A stretch of DNA of 56,314 bases. It comes from Kiloniella laminariae DSM 19542 (GTDB lineage Bacteria; Pseudomonadota; Alphaproteobacteria; Kiloniellales; Kiloniellaceae). A program made the translations under genes and the position numbers. Positions 1 to 8,512 of this stretch are shown one piece after another. The notes under the pieces are model-generated. The model was not told the origin of the DNA. It made no database searches and saw only the letters and a list, made by a program, of their open reading frames with translations. Numbering within the stretch: position 1 is the stretch's first letter; every line of letters begins with the position of its first letter. Where the stretch lies: the NCBI RefSeq assembly GCF_000374005.1, contig NZ_KB893170.1, positions 92,631 to 148,944 of the forward strand, in the 5' to 3' direction.

Positions 1-232
1 GGACAAGACGGCCGAGCTGGGCCTTGATTTGCTCAAGGATCTGGGCTGTACCGGACGTCACGACAGTAATACGGGAGAGACCGTGCGCAGCATCAACCTC
101 GGTCACCGTCAAGCTCTCGATGTTATAACCGCGTCCCGAAAAGAGACCGATAACCCGGGCAAGCACACCCGGTTCGTTATCAACAAGTACCGCGATGGTA
201 CGGCTTTCAATCAGATATTCCATTGGTGCCAT
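1..232 (-). CDS. ilvN: Acetolactate synthase small (regulatory) subunit, 5' part only
   Basis: This is the regulatory subunit of acetohydroxyacid synthase, which binds valine through an ACT domain and stimulates the catalytic subunit in branched-chain amino acid synthesis. About 77 N-terminal residues are visible, reading MAPMEYLIESRTIAVLVDNE and then the typical ACT pattern with GVLARVIGLFSGRGYNIESL. The gene runs off the window at base 1, so its C-terminal half is not seen. The first ATG is at 232 and an in-frame ATG follows at 223. Neither has a strong Shine-Dalgarno sequence, so the start is uncertain by three codons. It lies 93 bases downstream of ilvB on the same strand, the usual ilvB-ilvN order, and is probably co-transcribed with it. 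Confidence 0.93.
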   Translation of the reverse strand, partial: MAPMEYLIESRTIAVLVDNEPGVLARVIGLFSGRGYNIESLTVTEVDAAHGLSRITVVTSGTAQILEQIKAQLGRLV

Positions 233-325
233 TGGAGGCAATCCCGAATCTATTTAAACCAAAACGAACGGCTCGCGCTCAACCAGAGCAGCAAACCAGT
301 ATCCTTCCCGGAGGGATGTTCCTAA

Positions 326-2089
326 TCAGACCAGCACCATTCCTTCATCAGAAATAGGTCTCGCTGCAGAATCATCCGGCCCCAGCAACATTTCATAATG
401 TGCAGCACCTGAAGGAATCATCGGGAAACAGTTTTCTTCCTGTGAGACAAGGCAGTCGAACAGAACAGGATGAGGACAGTCAATCATTTCCTGTATCATC
501 CGATCAAGGTCTTCTGCTTTTTCACAGCGCATCCCGACCAACCCGAAGGACTCAGCCAGTTTCACAAAATCAGGCAAAGCATCCGAATAGCTCTCGGAAT
601 AACGGCTGCCATGCAACAACTGCTGCCACTGGCGCACCATCCCCATCCACTGATTGTTTACAATAAAAACTTTCACCGGCAGATTATATTGAGCGATGGT
701 CGAAAGTTCCTGCATGTTCATCATGAAAGATGCTTCACCCGACACATCAATGACCAGCTCTCCCGGATGCGCCTGCTGTGCGCCAACTGCTGCTGGCAAG
801 CCGTAGCCCATCGTTCCAAGCCCACCAGACGTCATCCATTTTTTGGGCTCTTCAAATTTGAAGTACTGGGCTGCCCACATCTGATGCTGCCCCACCTCGG
901 TGGTGATGTAGGGTTTGCGGTCCTTGGTCAGCTCATAAAGGCGCTTGATTGCATGTTGCGGTTTGATCACAGGACCATCCTGAACATAGCTCAGGCAATC
1001 TTTGGCCTGCCATTCATTAATGCGACCCCACCAGGCTTTCATTTGTTTTTTATCAAGACTATATTTACGCTCTTTCCAAAGCGTGATCATAGCCTCAAGA
1101 ACCCGTTCAGCATCACCAATAACAGGAATGTCGACCATAACATTTTTATTGATTGAGCTGGCATCGATATCGACATGAACCTTGATCGAATCTGGTGAAA
1201 ACTCATCAAGACGCCCTGTTACACGATCATCAAAACGTGCCCCGATATTCATCATAACATCACAGTTATACATGGTCAGGTTGGCTTCGTATGTCCCATG
1301 CATACCCAGCATCCCCAGAAACTGTTTGTCACTGCCCGGAAAGGCACCCAACCCCATAAGGGTTGTTGTACAAGGAGCACCCGTCAGATGGATAAACTCA
1401 GTCAAAAGCTCGGTTGCCCGATCGCCCGAATTGATGACGCCTCCGCCAACATAGAAAATCGGACGTTTTGATTTTGCAAGCGCCTCGACCGCTTTTTCAA
1501 TCTGCTCTTCCTCGCCATCAACCTGTGGACGGTAGCTGCGGTGTTTAACCTGATCAGGCGTGAGATAGTTCTCGCTCTTGAGCTGCAGGACATCCTTGGG
1601 CAAATCAATAACAACCGGGCCAGGACGCCCATTCTGGGCAACGTAGAATGCTTCATGCATAATACGTGGCAGGTCTTCGACATTGCGAACCAGGTAGTTG
1701 TGTTTGGTACAAGGCCGGGTGATCCCGGTCGTGTCTGCTTCCTGAAAAGCATCATTGCCAATCAGATGCGTTGGAACTTGCCCGGTCAGGCAGATCAGGG
1801 GAATGGAATCCATCAGCGCATCGGTCAGACCGGTGACAGCATTGGTCGCGCCGGGACCGGATGTCACCAGTACCACACCGACCTTACCAGTAGATCTCGC
1901 ATATCCTTCCGCTGCGTGCACCGCACCACCTTCCTGACGAACGAGAATGTGTTTCACTTCGTTCTGGAGAAAAAGGGCATCATAAATCGGGAGCACTGCA
2001 CCGCCAGGATAGCCAAACACGGTGTCCACACCCTGGTCTTTCAGGGCTCTGATCACGATTTCCGCGCCGGTCAACTGTTCGGTCGCCAT
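326..2089 (-). CDS. ilvB: Acetolactate synthase large (catalytic) subunit
   Basis: This is the thiamine-diphosphate enzyme that condenses two pyruvates, or pyruvate plus 2-oxobutyrate, in the first common step to valine, leucine and isoleucine. The 587 residues match the family length. The N-terminal TPP domain carries VFGYPGGAVLPIYDAL and the catalytic glutamate in RQEGGAVHAAEGYAR (E53). A central FAD-binding domain follows. The C-terminal TPP domain has the motif ending in FMMN and the IVNNQWMGMVRQWQ segment. The usual metal-binding GD of the C-terminal motif reads GE here (GEASFMMN), a conservative change. A good Shine-Dalgarno (GAGAGGAA) precedes the ATG. Gene symbol ilvB or ilvI is equally usable. 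It precedes ilvN and follows miaA by about 130 bases. No attenuator-like leader peptide rich in branched-chain codons was found upstream. Confidence 0.96.
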   Translation of the reverse strand: MATEQLTGAEIVIRALKDQGVDTVFGYPGGAVLPIYDALFLQNEVKHILVRQEGGAVHAAEGYARSTGKVGVVLVTSGPGATNAVTGLTDALMDSIPLICLTGQVPTHLIGNDAFQEADTTGITRPCTKHNYLVRNVEDLPRIMHEAFYVAQNGRPGPVVIDLPKDVLQLKSENYLTPDQVKHRSYRPQVDGEEEQIEKAVEALAKSKRPIFYVGGGVINSGDRATELLTEFIHLTGAPCTTTLMGLGAFPGSDKQFLGMLGMHGTYEANLTMYNCDVMMNIGARFDDRVTGRLDEFSPDSIKVHVDIDASSINKNVMVDIPVIGDAERVLEAMITLWKERKYSLDKKQMKAWWGRINEWQAKDCLSYVQDGPVIKPQHAIKRLYELTKDRKPYITTEVGQHQMWAAQYFKFEEPKKWMTSGGLGTMGYGLPAAVGAQQAHPGELVIDVSGEASFMMNMQELSTIAQYNLPVKVFIVNNQWMGMVRQWQQLLHGSRYSESYSDALPDFVKLAESFGLVGMRCEKAEDLDRMIQEMIDCPHPVLFDCLVSQEENCFPMIPSGAAHYEMLLGPDDSAARPISDEGMVLV

Positions 2090-2222
2090 TGGTTATTCCT
2101 CTCAAACACTGGCAGTTTAATAATCTGCATCCTCGCCTCCAGAGACCAATCCTCAAGAGAAGCCGACAGGCTGTTCGAGAACAGGACCGCCGAACGAGTT
2201 TGCGAGCGCGAAAGCTAGCCTC

Positions 2223-3200
2223 TTAATTTATGAGGGTCAAGCCGCTTTGGCGAATAAAATTAAAAAATTCACCCCTTAAACTTTCCGAATATTTCTCATT
2301 TATGATTTTTGCGTCACTATATTGTGTTCTTATCCAGGTCATTTGGCGTTTTGCATAACGACGCGTGCTTTGTTGCGCCTGCGAGATTGCCTCACTTCTG
2401 GACAGGGTTCCAGCAAGATAACTGGCCAGTTCCGGCACCCCCAGCGCCTTCATCAATGGCAAACTCGGATCAAGCTCCTGCTTGACCAGCGCCTCGACCT
2501 CTTCAAGCGCCCCCTGGTCCAGCATCAGCTCAAGACGTTTATTACAGTTATCATAGAGTTCTTCTCGTGGGGGGATCATAGCGAACCGAATAAAATTATA
2601 CTCCGGTACAGACTCCTGCGCATCCTGTTGCCATGCGAGAATAGATCTCCCGGTATAAGAGACGACTTCCCAGGCTCTCACCAAACGCTGACTATCTCCC
2701 GGAGGAAGTCTCTGAGCCATTGCCGGATCAAGTGTGGCCAACAGTGATCGGAATGCCTCCCCTCCCATCTGCGCCAGCTTTTCTCGCCCCTGAAGCCTGA
2801 CCGTTTCGGGGATAGCGGGAATACGGGCAATCCCTTTCTCCAAGGCGCGAATATAAAGCCCGGTCCCGCCAACGAGAACTGGAACTTTTCCCGCTTTATG
2901 AAGTTTTTCGATTTCCTGGATCGCAAGCCCCCGCCACTGCTCAGCCGAGCAACGCACAGCGCCGGAGAGTACGCCGTATAGGTGATGCGGAACCCGCGCA
3001 AGTGCAGCCTGATCCGGACGCGCAGTCAAAACATCCAGCTCTTGATAGATCTGCATTGAGTCCGCGTTGATAATTTCACCACCGAGCTTTAATGCCGCCT
3101 CGACAGCCAAAGCAGATTTTCCACTTGCTGTCGGCCCGGTAATAACGACCACGGGAGGCTTGTCATTGATCACGAGTGTTTTCTCTGCTTTAACATTCAT
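2223..3200 (-). CDS. miaA: tRNA dimethylallyltransferase
   Basis: MiaA transfers a dimethylallyl group to N6 of A37 in tRNAs reading codons that begin with U. The protein shows the P-loop GPTASGKS near the N-terminus, the NADSMQIYQELD segment, and VPVLVGGTGLYIRAL, all diagnostic of the family. The frame is open 13 codons further upstream to 3239. I chose the ATG at 3200, giving about 325 residues, because GGAAG lies just upstream of it and the extra N-terminal stretch is not family-like. It is divergent from serB with about 68 bases between the starts, which must hold both promoters. The C-terminus is slightly longer than in typical members. Confidence 0.95.
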   Translation of the reverse strand: MNVKAEKTLVINDKPPVVVITGPTASGKSALAVEAALKLGGEIINADSMQIYQELDVLTARPDQAALARVPHHLYGVLSGAVRCSAEQWRGLAIQEIEKLHKAGKVPVLVGGTGLYIRALEKGIARIPAIPETVRLQGREKLAQMGGEAFRSLLATLDPAMAQRLPPGDSQRLVRAWEVVSYTGRSILAWQQDAQESVPEYNFIRFAMIPPREELYDNCNKRLELMLDQGALEEVEALVKQELDPSLPLMKALGVPELASYLAGTLSRSEAISQAQQSTRRYAKRQMTWIRTQYSDAKIINEKYSESLRGEFFNFIRQSGLTLIN

Positions 3201-3268
3201 TCCTAGCTTCCTACTATAGCGCAGGCTAAAGAGCCACAAAACAAATCAGCATCAGAGGACACAGTTCC

Positions 3269-4162
3269 ATGCGTCTTGTCGCCACCCTCGTCGGTCCAGC
3301 AGCCGGGTCACTCGTTGACCATTCTCTCATCCAGTCCCTTTCACGCTGTCTTGTGACCCACGGCGCTATACTTGAAGCTGAAGACTGGCTGTCAGAAGGG
3401 GAGGCCTGTGATATCTTCCTTGATGCTCAGGAAATACAGGCAACCAAAGAGCTGTTGTCAACAGAGTTGCTCGGCACCGGAATTGATTTTGCCGTGCAGT
3501 CTCCGGCTGGACGCCGCAAGGGCCTGCTGGTCGCTGATATGGAATCCACAATCATCCCGCAAGAAATGATTGATGAACTCGCTCTCAGGCAGGGAATTGG
3601 CGAGGAAATTGCCGTTATCACGCACAAATCCATGCGTGGTGAGTTGAATTTTGAAGCCTCCTTGCGCGAACGTGTCGCCTTGCTCAAGGGGATCGATGAA
3701 ACAGAACTTGCCAAACTGTCCGGCCTGATGACCCTTAACCCCGGCGCTGATATCCTTGTCAGAACCATGAAAAAACACGGTGCCTATACCGCACTGGTTT
3801 CAGGTGGCTTTACCTATTTCACGTCACAAATAAAAGATCTCTGCCATTTTGATGAAGACAGGGCAAATACCCTGTTGATCGAAAATGGTCGTCTTTCGGG
3901 ACAGGTCAGCGAACCGATCCTGGGACGGGAAGCCAAACTGGAAGCAACGCAAGATCTGGCCAGCAAGCTGAACATCACCCTGTCAAATGTCTGTGCTATC
4001 GGCGATGGTGCAAACGATCTCGACATGCTCTCGACTGTTGGCATGGGGATCGGCTATCACAGCAAACCGATTGTGCAGAAAACAGCAGCTTTCCTGATCA
4101 ATCACACGGATCATCAGGCCGCGCTGTTTTACCAGGGTTATCGACGAGAAGATTTTTGCTGA
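3269..4162 (+). CDS. serB: Phosphoserine phosphatase
   Basis: SerB dephosphorylates O-phosphoserine in the last step of serine synthesis. The 297 residues comprise an N-terminal ACT-like regulatory part (about 1-80) and a HAD-superfamily phosphatase domain. The nucleophile motif is VADMEST (D90, general acid/base E92), motif II is SGGFT (178-182), and the metal site is GDGAND (245-250). An AGAGGA Shine-Dalgarno sits nine bases before the ATG. The other two enzymes of the pathway, serA and serC, lie at the far end of the same window. The gene is followed by a strong hairpin shared with the convergent protease gene. Confidence 0.96.
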   Translation: MRLVATLVGPAAGSLVDHSLIQSLSRCLVTHGAILEAEDWLSEGEACDIFLDAQEIQATKELLSTELLGTGIDFAVQSPAGRRKGLLVADMESTIIPQEMIDELALRQGIGEEIAVITHKSMRGELNFEASLRERVALLKGIDETELAKLSGLMTLNPGADILVRTMKKHGAYTALVSGGFTYFTSQIKDLCHFDEDRANTLLIENGRLSGQVSEPILGREAKLEATQDLASKLNITLSNVCAIGDGANDLDMLSTVGMGIGYHSKPIVQKTAAFLINHTDHQAALFYQGYRREDFC

Positions 4163-4193
4163 AATAAATACAGCCCTTCCCTAAAGACAAAAT

Positions 4194-4223
4194 AAAAGGG
4201 GTGCATGGATCGGCACCCCTTTT
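4194..4223. terminator. Bidirectional terminator between serB and degP-like gene
   Basis: A perfect 11-bp inverted repeat, AAAAGGGGTGC and its complement, surrounds an 8-base loop. It ends in T-runs on both strands, so it can stop serB (+) and the protease gene (-). Confidence 0.85.
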
Positions 4224-4230
4224 ATGCATT

Positions 4231-4275
4231 CTAACGCAAGTGCGGCTAACGCAAGTGCGGCTAACGCAAGTGCGG
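4231..4275. repeat. Three perfect tandem copies of a 15-bp unit
   Basis: The unit CTAACGCAAGTGCGG is repeated three times without a mismatch at 4231, 4246 and 4261. The array sits just beyond the stop codon of the degP-like gene and before the terminator hairpin, so it would be in that gene's 3' untranslated region. No spacer lies between the units, so it is not a CRISPR array. Such a short array is likely to vary in copy number. Confidence 0.9.
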
Positions 4276-4286
4276 TTTAGTTTGCC

Positions 4287-5816
4287 TTACGAATCAAGTT
4301 TGACAGCGACCCACTGGTATTCGCCCTGGCGGAAAACCAGAAGTGTCACAACACGAAAACCGGCTTCCTTGGCCCGTGTCACAAGTGAAGCAACCTGATC
4401 CGGCTTGCTCACCTCTTCCTGATCAACCTCGACAATAACATCACCTGGACGCAGGTTTTTCTCGGCGGCACTGCTGTTCTGCACCACATCTGTGATAACC
4501 ACGCCCTTGGAAATGTCACCGATCTGGAAGCGTTCACGAACATCATCATTCAGCGTCCCCAGAAACAATCCGAGGTCTTCGACCTTGTCTGATTTTGGCG
4601 TCTCTTCAACCTGACCGGAAGGAGCAACAGCCGCGACCACATCATCGCTCAGCTTGCCGAGATCCACCTGCAGGGTTTTCCGTTCCCCTTTGCGCCAGAC
4701 AACAACATCAACCTCACGACCAATTGGTGTTTCGGCAACCATGCGCGGCAGCTTGCGCATTTCAGGAACTTTTCGGCCATTGAATTCGAGAATAACATCG
4801 CCCTGGAGGATACCCGCTTTTTCGGCAGGGCCATCTTTGGCAACAGAGGCAACCAGGGCCCCCGAAGCTTCATCAAGACGTAATCCTTCGGCCAGTTCTT
4901 CAGTCACGGTCTGGATGTGCACACCCAACCAGCCCCGCTTGACTTCTCCGCTTTCCCGCAACTGCTGGATCACGTGTTCTGCCATGGCAGAAGGAATAGC
5001 AAAGCCAATACCGATTGACCCTCCGGAAGGAGAGTAGATCGCGGTATTCACCCCGATAACCTGACCATCCATATTGAACAGGGGGCCACCCGAGTTGCCC
5101 CGGTTTATTGCGGCATCTGTCTGGATGAAGTCATCATAGGGACCAGAGTTAATATCGCGGGCACGGGCAGAAATAATACCAGCAGAGACAGAGCCTCCCA
5201 AGCCGAAGGGGTTTCCGATTGCAACAACCCAGTCACCAATTCGCGACTTATCAGAATCGCCCCATTTGGTAGCGGGCAGCTCCAATTCTGTATCAACTTT
5301 CAAAAGCGCCAGATCGGTTTTTTCATCGCTTCCGACAATCTTGGCATCAAGAACAGCTCCGTCATGCATACGCACAGTGACCGCATCTGCACCTTCGATC
5401 ACATGGTGGTTTGTGACAATATATCCGCTCGCGTCAATGATAAAACCTGATCCCTGAGCTCCGCCTGGACGGGGTTGTTGCGGTTGCCCTCCACCGCGAC
5501 GTTCAAGAAAATCCCGGAAAAATTCTTCAAAATTTTCGCCCTGAGGTATCTGTTCACCACCATCGGCACGTTCATCAGGCACAACATTCTGGGTCGTCAC
5601 AACATTGACAACTGACGGCAAGAGCTCTTCTGCCAGATCAGCAAAGCTTTCCGGTGCTGAACGGGCCTGAACCGCGAATGACAGACACACAAACCCAAGC
5701 GCCACGGCAGAACCGACAAGCCACTGGGCCAAAGGTTGATAGGAAGATCGATCTGCCATCGCGACACAGGACTGTCCCTGTGTCTGACGATCTCTCCGTC
5801 TCGCTCTTACATTCAT
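4287..5816 (-). CDS. degP: Periplasmic serine endoprotease, DegP/HtrA (Do) family
   Basis: This is an exported trypsin-like protease and chaperone for misfolded envelope proteins. From the chosen start it has 509 residues: a basic N-terminus and hydrophobic signal segment ending around FAVQARS, a protease domain, and two PDZ domains. The catalytic triad is H138 in TNHHVI, D168 in KTDLALL, and S242 in RGNSGGPL. The linker after the signal peptide contains a Gly/Gln/Pro-rich loop like the LA loop. The frame is open to 5900, but TGGAGAGAACACAA places a good ribosome binding site before the ATG at 5816. It is the last gene of the hflK-hflC-DUF2065-protease set. DegQ or DegS-like naming is also possible. 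The two PDZ domains favour DegP/DegQ. Confidence 0.93.
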   Translation of the reverse strand: MNVRARRRDRQTQGQSCVAMADRSSYQPLAQWLVGSAVALGFVCLSFAVQARSAPESFADLAEELLPSVVNVVTTQNVVPDERADGGEQIPQGENFEEFFRDFLERRGGGQPQQPRPGGAQGSGFIIDASGYIVTNHHVIEGADAVTVRMHDGAVLDAKIVGSDEKTDLALLKVDTELELPATKWGDSDKSRIGDWVVAIGNPFGLGGSVSAGIISARARDINSGPYDDFIQTDAAINRGNSGGPLFNMDGQVIGVNTAIYSPSGGSIGIGFAIPSAMAEHVIQQLRESGEVKRGWLGVHIQTVTEELAEGLRLDEASGALVASVAKDGPAEKAGILQGDVILEFNGRKVPEMRKLPRMVAETPIGREVDVVVWRKGERKTLQVDLGKLSDDVVAAVAPSGQVEETPKSDKVEDLGLFLGTLNDDVRERFQIGDISKGVVITDVVQNSSAAEKNLRPGDVIVEVDQEEVSKPDQVASLVTRAKEAGFRVVTLLVFRQGEYQWVAVKLDS

Positions 5817-5965
5817 TTGTGTTCTCTCCAATGCTCTTCTCGCCTTGTGGCGATCAACAATAAATCTGGGCACGATCTTGTGAAGATCAAGAAGCCTCAT
5901 TTTTCAAGGCTGCGCGACGAAAGGGGCGTAATTGTGACCTTCTGGTGACAATCAACCGGACAAAG

Positions 5966-6154
5966 TCATACCGTTTTAAGGAACCAGACCAGGCCAACAC
6001 CGATCACGGCGCAGATCAGACCACCCCGACGGAGATTTTCAGGAGGCATCTCGTCCAACAGTGTAAGTACTTGCCTTACACGATGGGGGAAAAGTGCCAG
6101 AAAAATTCCTTCTATCACCAATACCAGGGCGAGCGCTGTCAAAAAATCCGTCAT
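5966..6154 (-). CDS. DUF2065 family small inner-membrane protein (YjeT-like)
   Basis: This is a 62-residue protein with two hydrophobic segments (about 5-22 and 43-59) joined by a short polar region containing LRRGG. It matches the DUF2065/YjeT family, whose members sit beside hflC in many proteobacteria, as here. The function is unknown. Its position between hflC and the DegP-like gene suggests a role linked to membrane protein quality control, which is inference from context only. Confidence 0.85.
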   Translation of the reverse strand: MTDFLTALALVLVIEGIFLALFPHRVRQVLTLLDEMPPENLRRGGLICAVIGVGLVWFLKTV

Positions 6155-6218
6155 TTAAACCCTGTATATCAAATAACCTGATCGGTTATTCCTGTTGTTT
6201 CTGGGATACCATAAAAAG

Positions 6219-6250
6219 AAACGGCGACGCCAGTAAAGACATCGCCGTTT
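6219..6250. terminator. Hairpin between hflC and the DUF2065 gene
   Basis: The inverted repeat AAACGGCGA / TCGCCGTTT has a 14-base loop. On the minus strand it is followed by TTTCTTTTTA, as expected of an intrinsic terminator or attenuator downstream of hflC. It could make expression of the DUF2065 and protease genes partly independent of hflKC. Confidence 0.65.
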
Positions 6251-6306
6251 TTTGCCTAAAAGGTATATATCCGAAACAATACCTTTTGAAAGTTACTCAT
6301 CAAAGA

Positions 6307-7170
6307 CTACTTCGGGTTGACCCCGTTGAAGAACTCGAAGAAATCACTGTCAGGAGAGAGAACCATATAGGTTCCTTTATCAAGTGATGCTTCATAGGCC
6401 TGCATGGAGCGGTAGAATTTGAAAAACTCAGGATCCTGACCATAGGCATCGTTGAGGATTTTGGTCAGTGCCGCATCCCCTTGACCACGAAGGATCTCGG
6501 ACTCTTTCTTGGCTTCGGCTGTAATAACCGTCGCTTCACGATCCGCAGTCGATTTGATCCGCTGGGCCTGCTCGAAACCCTGAGCCCGGAACTCGGCAGC
6601 TTCTCTTTCACGTTCAGTCTTCATCCGGTTGAACACCGCCTGACTGGTCTGGTTTGGCAAATCAGCACGGCGAATACGAATATCCACCACATCAATACCA
6701 AAACGTTTAGCCTGGGTGTTCACATGCCGCAGCACGTTCTGCATAAAGATATTTCTTTCCTGAGAAAGAACCGTGCTCAAAGTTGCTTTACCAAGTTCAC
6801 CACGCAGGCCAGCGTTGATGATTGTTCCCAAACGGGCCCGGGCACCCTCTTCAGACCGCACGGTCGTGAAAAATGCCAGCGGGTCTTCAATGCGATAGCG
6901 CGCAAAGGTATCAACCAGCAGAGGTTTCTGGTCTGAGAGGATCATACGTTCTACTGGAGGGTCCAGGTTCAGAACGCGTTTTTCATATTTCTGCACATCC
7001 TGCCAGGGCAGTTTGAAATAGAGGCCAGGGCTCTGGATGGTTTTCTGGGGATTACCGAATTCCAGAACCATCGCCTGTTCATGAGGGAAAATTGTAAAGA
7101 GACTCATGCTTGAGACAAAAGCGCTCAAAAGCAGTGCAGCACCAATACCGAGAGTAATTTTGTTATTCAT
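6307..7170 (-). CDS. hflC: HflC, SPFH/prohibitin-type modulator of FtsH protease
   Basis: HflC pairs with HflK in a large periplasm-facing membrane complex that restrains the FtsH protease. The 287 residues begin with one membrane segment (about 5-25), followed by the band-7 domain with FPHEQAMVLEFGNPQ and DPPVERMILSDQKPL. A helical region follows (RMKTEREREAAEFRAQG), with the family signature GQGDAALTKILNDAYGQDP near the C-terminus. It starts 18 bases after hflK ends, so the two are surely co-transcribed. Confidence 0.95.
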   Translation of the reverse strand: MNNKITLGIGAALLLSAFVSSMSLFTIFPHEQAMVLEFGNPQKTIQSPGLYFKLPWQDVQKYEKRVLNLDPPVERMILSDQKPLLVDTFARYRIEDPLAFFTTVRSEEGARARLGTIINAGLRGELGKATLSTVLSQERNIFMQNVLRHVNTQAKRFGIDVVDIRIRRADLPNQTSQAVFNRMKTEREREAAEFRAQGFEQAQRIKSTADREATVITAEAKKESEILRGQGDAALTKILNDAYGQDPEFFKFYRSMQAYEASLDKGTYMVLSPDSDFFEFFNGVNPK

Positions 7171-7188
7171 ATTCCTGTTCTCCCGCGC

Positions 7189-8268
7189 TTACTGGCTGTT
7201 CTTACGAAGTTCATTGAGCGGCAGGTAAGGAAGAACATTACTTTCACCTGTACCGAGGATAACCTTGTCCGTGTTCTGGAAAACTTTTTGCATGGTCTCC
7301 AGATACATCCGCCGTTTGGTCACTTCCGGATTCTGTTTATATTCCTTATAGACAGAAAGGAAACGATCCGCTTCACCAGTCGCTTCATTCAGCAACCGCT
7401 CTTTATAAGCTTCAGCTTCCTGGATTTGCTTCTGAGCTTCACCACGGGCACGAGGCAGAATATCATTGCGATAGCGGTCAGCTTCATTACGAGCACGATC
7501 CCGGTCCTGCAAGGACCGCTGAACATCATCGAAAGCATCAATAACAGCTTCAGGTGGCTGGACGTTCTGCAACTGAACTTCAGTAATCAGAATACCGGCT
7601 TCATACTGATCAAGAATGGACTGCAGAAGAACCCGGGTCTCAGTCTGAATTTTATCACGAGCTTCGGTCAAGGCCGGTTGAATATCAGTCTGCCCAATAA
7701 TTTCACGCAGGGCGGATTCAGCTGCAATTTTAACTGTTGCTTCCTGATCCCTGATGTTGAAAAGAAATTTTCCCGGCTCTGCGATTTTCCACTGAAGGGT
7801 CAGATCAATATCAATGATATTCTGGTCCCCGGTCAGCATCAGACTCTCTTCCGGGACATCCCGTTTGGTCAAACGACCGCCAGTGTTGGAAGAGGAGAAA
7901 CCAATATTGATCTGATGAATGGTTGTAACCTCGGGGGTCATAACCGTTTCAATCGGATAGGGTAGATGCCAGTTCAGACCAGCCTCTGTTGTTTTGGTCC
8001 ACTGACCAAAACGTAGGACGATCCCCTGTTCGTTCGGCTGCACCCGGTAAAAACCGGAGCCAAGCCAGAAGAGCAATACAACAGCCAGAATAAAGACAAA
8101 GCCTTTACCACTGAAGTTACCGCCACCCGGGATCATTTCTTTCATCCGATCCTGGCTTTTGCGTATCATGTCTTCTATGTCCGGTGGACGATGTCCACCA
8201 CCATTACCGCCGCCACTGCCGCTGCCCCATGGACCACCGCCGCCAGAACCTTTATTTTCCCAAGGCAT
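7189..8268 (-). CDS. hflK: HflK, SPFH/prohibitin-type modulator of FtsH protease
   Basis: This is the partner of HflC. The 359 residues open with a Gly-rich cytoplasmic tail (WENKGSGGGGPWGSGSGGG), a region rich in charged residues, and one transmembrane segment at about 54-73. The band-7 domain starts at VQPNEQGIVLRFGQW. A long helical stretch rich in Arg, Glu and Asp (RSLQDRDRARNEADRYRND) follows. It is the first gene of hflK-hflC and is divergent from mrp, with about 245 bases between the starts. Confidence 0.95.
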   Translation of the reverse strand: MPWENKGSGGGGPWGSGSGGGNGGGHRPPDIEDMIRKSQDRMKEMIPGGGNFSGKGFVFILAVVLLFWLGSGFYRVQPNEQGIVLRFGQWTKTTEAGLNWHLPYPIETVMTPEVTTIHQINIGFSSSNTGGRLTKRDVPEESLMLTGDQNIIDIDLTLQWKIAEPGKFLFNIRDQEATVKIAAESALREIIGQTDIQPALTEARDKIQTETRVLLQSILDQYEAGILITEVQLQNVQPPEAVIDAFDDVQRSLQDRDRARNEADRYRNDILPRARGEAQKQIQEAEAYKERLLNEATGEADRFLSVYKEYKQNPEVTKRRMYLETMQKVFQNTDKVILGTGESNVLPYLPLNELRKNSQ

Positions 8269-8512
8269 CTATTTTCCCTGTGTTAAACATTTTAAGAGTA
8301 CAACCGAAATTTGCCTGAATCTGTCACTAAAAGCACCTGCTTTTCAAGCGTTCATTCGCAGAAAAACCCACAAATCCGCTCCGGTGTGCGTCAATTTCAC
8401 CTTATCTTTGTCATGGACCCTACCATATAAAGGGGGCATAACACTTTATAACCAGTCAGGAACAAAATTAACAGTACCTGCACATATTGTCCAAGTTATG
8501 GGGAATTCAAGG

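Noticed and set aside
716-780. GD to GE change in the metal-binding motif of IlvB as a sign of inactivation
   Set aside because: Conservative substitution in an otherwise complete protein within an intact operon. It may be normal in this lineage, so no loss of function is claimed.
470-1156. Open frame of 228 codons on the plus strand
   Set aside because: Lies entirely antisense to ilvB, which has full family motifs. Its translation has no recognisable protein features.
4231-4275. CRISPR-like short repeats
   Set aside because: Units are contiguous with no spacers and only three copies, so this is a tandem repeat.
8159-8512. N-terminal extension of the mrp frame
   Set aside because: It overlaps hflK antisense, is Pro/Leu-rich without family similarity, and a good ribosome site stands before the ATG at 8513.
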